A DNA stretch of 64,000 nucleotides from Aristolochia californica (lineage: Eukaryota > Streptophyta > Magnoliopsida > Piperales > Aristolochiaceae), in the NCBI GenBank assembly GCA_029961685.1, contig JARWKL010000010.1, positions 8,205,931 through 8,269,930 of the forward strand. Direction: 5' to 3'. Positions 37,801-49,800 of this stretch are shown here, piece by piece. Position numbers and translations under genes: made by a program. The first letter of the stretch is position 1, and each line of letters begins with the position of its first letter. The notes under the pieces are model-generated. The model searched no databases and was not told the origin of the DNA. It saw only the letters and a program-made list of their open reading frames with translations.

Positions 37801-40800
37801 ATACTATTGCTTTATTCACTAATGTTCTTGGCTGTATTGAAGGAACATTTCTTGAATCAATTTGGGTCTTCTGCTCTTCACAGGGAGATCTATGAGATCT
37901 CTTTGGAATCCAATTATCAAAAGCCGGAGAGATGGCTGGATAATTGGCATGGTCACCTTCTCTCACCAGTTGGTAGAGCAACTCTATTAAAAGCCACCCT
38001 GGCTAACTTACCTTACTACTTATAGCCCTTCTTCCTCTGTCCTATGGCAGTGGTTAATAGGCTAGAGGTCATAAAGAGATCATTCCTATGGCAGGGGCAC
38101 CTCTAGTAAGTTTAAATATCATCCTATCAACTAGAAAGAAATGCATATGGCAAGAAAAATTGGTGGCCAAGGCATTTGGAACATCAAAAGCATGAACTGC
38201 ATATGGCAAGAAAAATTGGTGGCCAAGGCATTTGGAACATCAAAAGCATGAACTCCACGCTACTATCCAAATGGATTTGAAATTTTTGGTTCACACAAAA
38301 ATAGCATGAGGAGGAAAATCATTTGCTAGGAAATACCACTACTCAGATACTCTCTCAATTCCACTACCTCACCCCCCCAAGGCACGCCTCTAGCATTTGG
38401 ATGTTGAAGTAGTTTGAGTGGTATTCTATATAATTATAAGAGTGAGTGGCATAAACTGTAATTAGTGGTTAGTATAAGTATTTTTTTTATTCTTATGTAT
38501 TAGGACATCCATGCCCCACCTATATAAATAAGAAAGAGAGAGGGAAGAGCTCAAACTCGTGCTCTCTCTTAACCCCTAAAGTTTCTCTCCTCATCTTGTG
38601 CTCTTGCCTTCTCCTTCTCATCTTCTCTTATCTTCTTCCTTCTTTCTTCTTTCTTCTTCTTCTCAAACCAAATTATCCATGGATTAAACCCTAGAATACA
38701 ACATGGTACCAGAGCTGGAATTCTAGGGCTTAAAGTACAATTGATCAAGTTATGAAAATTCAGTGGAAAGGAAACTCAATTCAGCCTTCAAACAACAAAG
38801 GGTTTGGCTATTTTTTAAGAGGAGCAAAATTTTGAAGTCAATTCAGTAAGTTCTCTCCTTAATCAGATAAGTTTCACCTTATGTTTCACATTATGAGGGA
38901 TTCAATTTAAGTTTTTTATAGTCACAAAGTTGTTTTTACTCAAGCCTAATTATCTCTCAAAATTCGTTTTCTCTTCATATTGAATGGCTAAAATCAATTT
39001 TTTTGTCATGTGCATCAATTTCCTTCATTCCTTGTTTGTTTGATATAATTTTAATGCCAAAAATTCCTCCTTAGGAATGCTAAAAGTCCTCTTGAAGCTC
39101 TCCTTAATTTCTGGTTTGTCTGTTCAATTTAGTTGTCAAAACCCTAACCCTAAGTTAGGGTTTGAAGAATAGTTTTGGAAAGTAATCAATAGTTCTAGTT
39201 CATTTTTGATTGCTTTCTTAACAACACCTAGTTCGTTTTTTTCCCTTTTTAATCACCATTGGTTGTTGAGTGATTAGAATTCTGGTTTAAAATCGAAAAA
39301 GGGGCATGCTTGTGTGATCTTGGCTGGTTTCCTTGCTTGTTACTTGCTGAATTTGATCACTTGACATTATATAGTTTTGCATTCCATAGTTTCAAATATT
39401 TGTTCATTTTGATAAATTCTTGTCCTCTTTCCTCCCAAGTTAACCTAAAGGTGTTGGTTTTCTAGAAGAAGAAAAAAAGTTATTTTGTAAGTCATAATAT
39501 CTGAATTGTCAAACACTTCCTCTTCCTCTACATATGTTGATTTCAGTAAAGATGGTCCCTTAAGGATTACTACAACTCCACTTAAAGGCTTGAGTAATTA
39601 CTTGTCTTGGTCCCAATGTACGTTTCTGATAACTAGAGACTTTGTTGAGCATATAACTCACCCACTTATACATGTGGATCAGCCCTCTTACCATAAGTGG
39701 TGAGGAAAGATACAGTAGTTATTAACTAGTTGATTAATAGTATGGAGAAACATGTGGTAAGCAATGTGGTACACCTAGAGGCAGATCTGAGACACATATT
39801 TTGAATTATATTCTACCCCTGACAGTCTACAAAAGATTTATAAGAGATGTGCAACACAAAGTTTGAAGACATTCTTCATGAATACTTTGCCAGATTTAGA
39901 GGACTGCTACAAGAGTGGAAGGTTACACTATGCACTAGATGTTACCACACAAGAAAAGCAAAGGGCAGACCTGGTCACAACTATATGTCTTACTAATCTA
40001 CCACCCTACTTGGATGTTGCTAACTCACAAGTACTTAGCTCTACGGCAAAACCTTCTTTTAATGATGTATGTGCAACCATGCTACATATTCCAGTTAAGG
40101 AGTCCAATAGTCAACCAAAACAAGTGGAAAACTCAGCTATGTTCTCCCAAGGGAGAGGGAACAATGGTTCTGGTAGAGGTAAAAGAAGAGGTGGAAAGAC
40201 TCCTACCAGTAGACGTGGGAATGCTCTTACCTCTAACACTGGTGGTTAGGAAAAGGAAATGTACCTTTTGTGGGTTCAACAACTATCCAGTTGAAAATTA
40301 TTGGAATCTACATGGCAAACCACCTTACTTCAAGTTTAATCAAGCATCAACCTCTACTACATCTTCCAACAGTTAAGCACCCTTAGAGTCCTCCAAAGGA
40401 AGATTGACTCTATCAGCAGAGGATCATGAATTGTTTCAAAAGTTTAAAAGTATGATGACTACTCCCCAAAGCAACACAGTTGCTACTAGTGGGACGTGTT
40501 CCTTTCTCTCATGCTCTAGAAATCACCTTGGATCATTGATTCTAGAGCCTTTGAACACCTCACAGATAGCTTTGTCTCCATTGCAGATGGATCACAAACT
40601 AGGATTCAAGCATCCACCATTTCACCATCATTTTCACTTTCTAATGTCATGTTTGTCCCTCAATTTCTGTTGAGCCCTATGTCAGTGAGTCAATTGATCA
40701 AAAGACTAAATTGTTTTGTTATTTTTTTCATCTCATGGTGTGTTTCAAAACATTAGACAAAACAGGTGATTGGTGGCGGCCATGAGAGAAGGGATATTTA

Positions 40801-43800
40801 CTATATGGACCCTATTATATAGACAACAATAGCAACAACGACAACAAAAGAGGCATCTAAATGGCATAAAAGGTTTTGTCATCCCCCATTAACAAATTTA
40901 AAAAGTTTAGTTCCTTCCCTTTATCTGGTTACACAATTTTCATGTGAATTTTGTGAAGGTGGGAAACACCATAGATTGGTTATTCAACCCAAGTAAAATA
41001 ATATTGTTTTTAGTCTTTTTACTTTAGTTTATTCGGATGTGTGGGGACTTATTAATGTCCCAAATATATCTAAATCTATGTCTTTGTTTATATTTGTGGA
41101 TGATTACTCGAGAGTTACATGGTTATATTTGATGAAGGATAAGGCTGAGGTATTTCCTATTTTCACCTCCTTTCGTGCTATGATGGAAAATCAGTTTAAA
41201 ACCAAAGTCAAAATCTTTCGGTTTGATAACGCGAAAGAGTATTTTTTCTCTATTTCAAAGTTTTTGCAAGGAAAAATGGTTCATGCATCAATTGTCCTGT
41301 GTTCATACACCATGGTGTATCTGAAAAAAAACACCACAATCTTGTAGAAGTTGGCCGAACTATTATGTTGTCTATGAATGTTCCTCAGTTTTATTGACCT
41401 TATGCAGTCTTCACTGCATTTTTTTTATTAACAGTACCCTCCAATGTGCTAAAAGGTGCCACCCCCTTCTCCAAATTGTTTCTTGATTTAGTTGCCTTCC
41501 CGTTAGCACCTAAGGTATTTGGATGCACATCTTTTGTTTATCACTGAGGGCTTCCCCAGGGTAAATTCCTTCCCCAGGCTGTTAAGTGCATTTGTTGGGG
41601 TAGTCCAAATATCAAAAGGTTGTGTGTTACTCTCCGTCCTTGAAGAAGACATTTTATCTCAGTCAATGCTTCCTCTACAGGAATGCCAAAGCCACTTATT
41701 TTGGTGGATTATGATTTTCAGACTGTGGACCAGCCTTCTAAATAACTTTTTTCTACACCCGTTGATCAGTCACCTGTAGAGTCTTTAGATGATCCCTGAG
41801 GTACGTTTTCTTCCTTCATCTCCAATAGTTTATGGACCACCTTATGATACTAGGCCCAGTGCTCTTCGCAAAGAGCCCTGCTCCACTGCTGTTAGACCTC
41901 CATCCACTTCACACCCTATCTCTCATTATGTTTCCACTCATTGTTGATCTCTGAGTTTGTCTTTTTTTTTTTTTTTGTTTGTGGTGTCTTCTTCCACCAT
42001 TCCTACTTGCTATGAGGAGGCTTTCACTAATCCAAGGTGGAAATCTGCCATGGATGAAGAGATTCAAGCTATGTACCACAATTCCACTTGGCATTTGGTC
42101 ATTCTTACGCCACGAAAAAAGGCAAACGGGTGCTAATGGGTCTTCTCCCTAAAGTGTAATCCGTATGGTTTTGTTGCTAAGATACAAGGCTCAGTTGGTT
42201 GTTAAAGGTTTTACTCAATCTTACGGTGTTGATATTAATAAAACCTCTTCTCTTGTTACCAAGATGAACTCGATCGAAGTTCTTATTTCTCCAATAGCCA
42301 TAAATGGGATTTACATCAGTTAGATGTCAAGAATATTTTCTTGAATGGTATACTCTCTGAGTAAATCTACATGTGCCAATCATGTGGTTATGTGGTTGAG
42401 GGAGAGAAAATATGTCGGCTGAATATATGGGTTGAAACAATCTCCGCAAGCTTGGTTTGATAAATTTGCCACTATGATTACAAAACATGGGTTTAAGAGG
42501 TGCGAAAGTGATCACTCAATGTTTACCAGAAATTCCACTAAGGGCACATTCTTATGGCGGTATATGTGGATGATATTGTTATTACAAGCAATGACCTTTG
42601 TGGCATTCAACAAGTAAAACAGGACCTAATAAGAAGTTCCAAACCAAGGACCTCAAGCTTCTCAAGTACTTACTTGGGATTGAAATTCTTCAATCCAGAC
42701 ATGGTATAGTCCTATCACAAAGGAAATACATAGTTGATTTGTTGAAAGAGACCGAGAATGCTTGGATGCAAGCCTGCAGACACACCTATGGAACCTTATG
42801 TTACATTGTGTGCAAGAACTGGTAGTGATGTTGATGTTGGTCAGTTTCAACAGTTAGTTTTTTTGAAAGTGCGTATATTGATAACAAGAGGGAAAAATAC
42901 AAACCTAGCTTTGGGGGCTTGACTCCACAACAGTGTTGGAAAGACACACCCACCTTAGCCTGAGAGTCTGCTAGGTGATTAGCACAGCAAGGAATGTGGT
43001 TCCATATACAGTTTAAACCAAAAAGTAAATTACAAATTTCATTGAACATATCCCAATGACGCCACGGGGGGTGACCATGGTTAGCACACCAATTGATGAC
43101 TACTTTTGAATCGCCTTCAATAAAAAGGGGGCCAGAGAGTTCTGCAGAAGTAGAATTTGAGTTGCCGAGGGGACCTACATATGAGAAGAGGAGATCGCCA
43201 TTTCCATTATGGATAACACCACCGAATCCTGCAGGACCCGGGCAGCCTAAAGCACTGTCATCAAAGTTGAGTTTTGTGTACCCAAGTGGGGGGGGGGATC
43301 CATGTGGCCATAGTAGGGGGGCGAGAGGCCAGGGACATCCCAGCAATAGATTGCCAATTTCCTCTAAAATTCGAGTCACTGAATTTTTTGCATTATTTTC
43401 TGTTGAAGAACCAGACAGAGACTTCACTAGAGATTTGCTCAGTCAAAACCTCAATAAGACAAGATTTGAGTTTGAATTTCCTTTTGTTGCGCTCTTTCCA
43501 GAGAGCCCAGATAATTTGACCAATACAACAAGATAAGATCATTTTTCCTAATTTTGGGAGCTTCGTACTGACTAGGGAGAGGACAGTGTCAGCAATGTTT
43601 CTAGGGGCACAGAATTGAAGGCCAATTTTGTTTAAAAGGGAAGTCTAGACTAGGTAGGCAAATTGACATGAAAGAAGGACATGCGTTGCAGTATCTGGGG
43701 TATTTATGCAAAAGGGGCAATGAGGGTCCAAGACAGAGGTGCCCCGACGAATTAAAGCATCAGAGGTTAAGATTTTGTTTCTGTAGGCAGACCAAATGAA

Positions 43801-46800
43801 CAACTTAGCACGTGGGTGGGCGAGGAGATCCCAAGCATATGTAGCAGGGTGTTTTGGGTGGGCTGAGAGGTTGTTTAACGATGTATGGGCAGAAGATGTG
43901 GAGAAAGACCCCTTGGGACAGGGAGTCCAGATTAGAGTAACATTGGAGGTATTTGGTTGTCTGGTTGGAAGAGTGAGAAGGAGTTGGGATGCAAGGAGGG
44001 CTTCAGTATCAGTGAGATGTCTTCTAAGGTTTAGATTCCAGTCCCCATTTTCTGACCAGCTATCTGAGATATTGATCTTTGAGTTACCTAAGAGGCCAAA
44101 AATTTCCGAAAAGCTATTTTTGAGGGGGGATTGGCCAACCCACCAGTCATTCCAAAATTTTGACGTATTTCCATTTCCAATGTAACATTTTGTAGCCATT
44201 TTGAATTTGGGGAGGAGCTGAGCTATTTTTCTCCAGGCGGATAAGAGAGAGCGAATTCGCCTTCCTTCTGTCCACCAGCCAGAGCGGAGATTTGCCTTCT
44301 CCCTTACAAAAGTTCTCCAAATCAAATGATGATTCATATTAAATTTCCAATTCCATTTAAGCAGCAGAGTAGAGTTTGTTGTGGATGTTTCTCGGATTCC
44401 CAATCCACCTAATAATTTTGGCTTGCAAACCTCCTCCCATTTAACCAGATGATATTTTTTTTCACTGTTTGGCCCACCCCAAAGGAAACAACTCTTTAGA
44501 AACTCAATTCTGTTTCTGATTGACGCTGGGCAATGGAACATAGCCGAATAATAGTTAGGGATTCCTTATAAACATGATTTGATGAGAGTTAACTTGCCTG
44601 CTTTTGAGAGAAATTTTCCTTGCCAGGTGGCAATTCTTCCTTCCAAACGCTCAATGACAGGGTGCCAGGAAGCCTTAGAGGGGAGACGTGGGGTCAGAGG
44701 AAGCCCCAAACAAGTTTCAGAGGATGATTCAATATGGCAACCAAGATAGCTGGCCATAGAGTTGAGAAGACCAGGCTCAATATTGTAACTAGATATAGAA
44801 GATTTCTCCCAGATGAGATTTCAAATAAGCTCAACAAGGCACTTAAATTATGAATTTGATTGAGGGTGCCATCACAGAAAAGTATAGTGTCATCTGCATA
44901 TTGGAGGAGGCTAATATCGAGAATAGGGTTAGGAGAGATAGGGCTTAGCCATCCAGATGTTTTAGCCAGACGGATCATTGCGGCTAATTGTTCTCCAATG
45001 AGAGTAAACAGAAATGGGGATAGGGGATCCCCTTGCTTGAGTCCCCTAGAGCCTTTGAAGTATCCACAAGGTTTGCCATTTATCAAGACTGAGTAGGAGA
45101 TGTTAGAGATACAGCTTCTCATCCAGAATCTCCAACAAATGGGGAAACCCATCTTATTGAGGAGGTGGTCAACAAGTTTCCAGTTAACTCTATCAAAGGC
45201 TTTTTCAAAGACAAGTTTGATAACCACTCTTGGGTTGTTCAATTTCTTGTAGGAGTGAAGGATTTCATGGGCACCCATAGATGAGTCTAGGGTATTTCGA
45301 CCAGCAATAAAACCACTCTTACTAGGGCTGATGATGTTAGGGAGAACAGACTTGAGGCGCTTGGCAAGGATACGGGCTAGGATTTTGTAAGAGCTTGTGG
45401 TGAGGCTTATGGGTCTATAATCTTTGGCATGAGCGGAACCGGATTTTTTTGGAACGAGGGCCATGAAGGAGGCTCCAATAGATTTGTAGGTGATACCTAC
45501 TTGGTGAAAATTGTTCACAAAGTTGTGCACATCGCTTCTGATAATGCCCTAGTATTGACAGTAAAATTCCCCATTGAAACCATCTGGGCCCGGTGCCCTA
45601 TCTCTAGGCATTCCTAGAACTGCTACATCAATTTCATCTGGGGAGAAAGGTTTTCTAGATGAGAAGCATCGGATTCAAAGATCCGATGGAAACTGATCTG
45701 GTCTAGGATAGGGCGATCGAAATACTCTTCTGTGTAGAGACCTGAAAAAAACTTAAACTCATTAGCAATAGAAACACTAGTTGTACATTCCTCTCCATTG
45801 ATAATGAGGGAGGATTTACGATTAGTTCTTTTTTTCCGGATGCAATAGCGTGAAAAAATTTTGTATTTCCGTCCCCATTAGAGAGCCATCTGAATCTGGC
45901 GCGTTTCTTCCATTGAGTGGTTTCACTGGTTAGGAATTTTGAGAGATCATGAGTAAGGTTGTTTCTGCAAATAATTTCAGGGGGAGAGGGTTCTTTGTTC
46001 TTCTAGGAGGTCCATATCTGAGAGTTGGAGACGGATGGAGGCTTTTTTTTCCCCAACGTCAGTTGTAAGGGAGCGAGCCCAAGGTCTTATAATTGATTTG
46101 AGAGCTCTGAGTTTGCAGTGGAACGCCCACCCAAGGTTTGGATGATGAGGGAGATCTTCCCACCAATTCTTCAAGTTTGAAGAAAAAGAATCTTCCGATA
46201 GCCAAAGAGTTTTCAAAGCAGAACGATGAAAAACCTCATTTTGGGGGATGAGAATTTATGAGGATAGGCCAATGGTCAGAGCCAATTTTGTTGAGAACCT
46301 GACCAGCAGTATTGGGGAAAAGAGTCAGACAGTCATTATAATTTGGAGAGGAGAGGGGGGGGGGGGTTTGACCTTTGGACTAGGTAAATTTTTTCCCTGC
46401 AAGAGGAATTTCAATGAGTTCAAGGCAACTAATTAGGTAAAAAAAAGCTCGCATTGTGGAGGTAATTCTTTCTGCGGGAGGGTTTTTTTCAGAGCAACGT
46501 AGGGTGGCATTGAAATCCCCGACTAGAAGCCAGGGGACATTCCATTGTTGGACTTTGATTAGAATTTCATCCCAGAAGATGGATCGGTCTCCATTACCCG
46601 AAGGCCCATAGATCCCCGCGAGGGCCCATTCAGATCCCAGCAATTTGTCCCAAAAGCAGACGTAGAGGGAAAAAAGACCGAGATCTGTAGAAACGGCCTC
46701 AACCGAATTTGGGTCCCAGATGACAAGAATGCCTCCAGAGTGTCCTATAGCTTCAATTACTACCCACTCGGGGTCAGGATTAAACCAGATATTGTGCACA

Positions 46801-49800
46801 ACAGAGTGGTCAAAAGATTGTAGCTTAGTTTCTGTAAATACAACTATATCAGGCTTACAATCAAAAAGGGCAGCTTTGATAAGGTCTCGCTTGGAGGGCG
46901 AGTTGATTCCACAGACGTTCCAGGATAAGACTTTCATGGCCAGGAGATCCTGCAAATATCCTCATCCGTGTAGCAGAAGAGGCCATTATAGTATTTGGAG
47001 AAGTCCCAACAGTACTCCATCATCTTCTCGATTCTATGAGTGGAGACGTTGCCAGCCGAATATTTCATAATCCATGTTTGCATGTTTTTACATCGCTCCT
47101 CCCGAGTGAGATGAGGGTAGTCTTTGAGGTATTCAGAGTGAGGGGGGGAAGGGGGAGGGTGGTTCCTATTGGGGGTTGTTGGATTCTGGGATAGGGTCCT
47201 TGGATTTGTTGTGAGTTTTCCTCTTGGAGTAGGTTTTGATGGGGGTTGTGGGTGGCTTTTTCTGATTGGGCCTGCCCCTGGAATAGGTGATGGGAGAGAT
47301 GTTATTGTTTCCATAGCGAGAGGCAGAGGTTTGTGAATTGGTTGAGGAGTAGGGGTTCATTGTTGCTAGTGGACTGTGGAAAAGGATTATGGAATTAGAT
47401 GTGGGAGGTGGTGAGTTGATCTGGGTGGGGGGATTTCCTTTAATAGAAGGAGTAACTTCGGCAAGGGGGGGAATGGGTTCTCGAGAAATATTTTCATCAT
47501 GCTCAGGATACCATTGGGTTCCCGAGGGGGGAGGGGTTTTTCAGGATAGGTAAGATCTGCATCGGATAGGATAAGGTGTGGATTAGGTGATAAAGGGGGT
47601 GGCGGGACGGGTTTAGAGTGTTTAGGGGGTTTTTTGGATTTAGGATTGGAAGACTGCAAGTGGGATAGGAAGAGTCAGTGTCAGACTGACATGGTTGTAG
47701 AGGCTGGTGCAAGGATGATGATCAGGAATGGTGTGGTTGATAAGATGGGGAAGGGAGAAGGTGCTCGATGATGGAAGATGATTGACGTTCGGGACCAGAG
47801 TTATGGGCTCTAGGAGCAAAAACTCAAGATTGGGGAAAGGCAATGATTCGGGTATTCCAGGTGTCGTGGGAGTAGGGGTGAGGGTGGTACTTGGTTTCAA
47901 TGGTTCTGGGATAAAGCGTCGCAGGGGATGAAAAGATATGAGGTGATTTGAAGGAGATAGGAGGCGTGAGTTGGAGGTTTCTGACAGAGAAGTATTTTGG
48001 GATTTGTGGAGAGGAATGGGGGTAGCGTGAGGTAGAGTGTTCTCGGGTTCGGGGACAGGCGGTGAGGTGATGGGGTGAGTGATGGAAGTGGGGATTTTGA
48101 AATTTGAATTTTGTTTCGAGATGATTCTTGAGGGGGGGGGGGGGGGGGGGGAGGGGGGGCGCGGTGGAAGGGGAGCCCCCAAGGTGGTTTTGAGTTGGAC
48201 TGGTTAACTCAGGCCATATCAATGGGTTAGAGCAGCTCTGGTGTAACTTAATACTCGGTGGAGGATTTTGATGAGTCAACCACGATTCCAGAGCTCGCAA
48301 GTCAGAAGCCATGGGGGGGAGGGAACAACATAGGTCACTGAATTCCAGTGAGATCCAAGCGGAAAAGTCACCAGAAAAAAGCTCAATGAGTTTAAGTCCT
48401 TTTACCGGAGATTTTGGTCTGATGAAGAAGTTCTCCCAAAGTAATTCCAGAGGATTGTCCTTGGCCCATATGAGTTCACCGAAGAAATTTGCTATGCTTT
48501 CAATCGTTTGCTTACATCGGAGTTCCGTCGGTATGCCATGCACCGTTACTCTTTGTCCAATCCAGGATAAGTCAAAATCCCAAGGCCATTTGCCTGTAAT
48601 GGGGGATCCTTCTTCATTTTTGTCTTCGAGGAACGCCTCTCTATCTTCTGGGGAATTTAAGGCTAACATCCAGAGTAGATCGTGGATGTGGGGAGGGGAG
48701 CCCCCAAGGTGGTTTGAGTTGGACTGGTTAACTCAGGCCATATCAATGGGTTAGAGCAGCTCTGGTGTAACTCAATACTCGGTGGAGGATTTTGATGAGT
48801 CAACCACGATTCCAGAGCTCGCAAGACAGAAGCCATGGGGGGGAGGGGACAACATAGGTCACTGAATTCCAGTGAGATCCAAGCGGAAAAGTCACCAGAA
48901 AAAAGCTCAATGAGTTTAAGTCCTTTTACCGGAGATTTTGGTCTGATGAAGAAGTTCTCCCAAAGTAATAGAGGATTGTCCTCGGCCCATATGAGTTCAC
49001 CGAAGAAATTTGCTATGCTTTCAATCGTTTGCTTACATCGGAGTTCCGTCGGTATGCCGTGCACCGTTACTCTTTGTCCAATCCAGGATAAGTCGAAATC
49101 CCAAGGCCATTTGCCTATAATGGGGGATCCTTCTTCATTTTTGTCTTTGAGAAACGCCTCTCTGGCTTCTGGGAAATTGAAGGCTAACATCCAAAGTATA
49201 TCGTGGATGTGGGTGGCCCTCGCTGGCCATTGGATTTTCCCAGTCCAAGCTCCGATGGACATGATTGAGTTGTGATCATTTGCAACAGCTACAATTGCGG
49301 CAGAAGATAACCTTTTTCTACCCTCTTCCAGGGTTTGTTCGGGGAGGATTAGAGAAAGATGGTTCTCATTTGCGTCTATTTTTTTTCGAGGGGGGTGGGG
49401 AGGAGTTTGGAAGTTGTATCAGGGTTTTCTAAGTGAGAGGGTTAGCAAGGGGTTTTCAGTGGTGAGTTTTGGGATTTCTGTGTTTTTCTCAGGGGTGGTG
49501 ACGAGAGGTGACAAGGTAGGGTTTTTTTTCTGGTAGGTAGTTGTTTTTTCTGGGGTTTGATGCTGAGAGAGGTGGAATACCAAAGATATGAACTGTCTCC
49601 AGCCCAATCCCGAGTTTGGATTTTGTTGTATAAAAATCATGCCCATAATTTTATTAGCTCGCCTCTGGGAAATCGAGCATTCGAGCTTTCCCCCATGGAA
49701 CTGGGTGTGGATCCGGAACTCTAGATCCCGGGTGAAGAGGGAGTGGCCGAAGCTTCAACCAATCTTCCCCTCCCAAACCTTTTTCCAATACGAAGTTGAA

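Noticed and set aside
43093..49275. Plus-strand open frames over the inner LINE (for example 48311-48754 and 48835-49275)
   Set aside because: They are antisense shadows of LINE ORF1/ORF2. The duplicated pair merely reflects the 520-bp tandem duplication.
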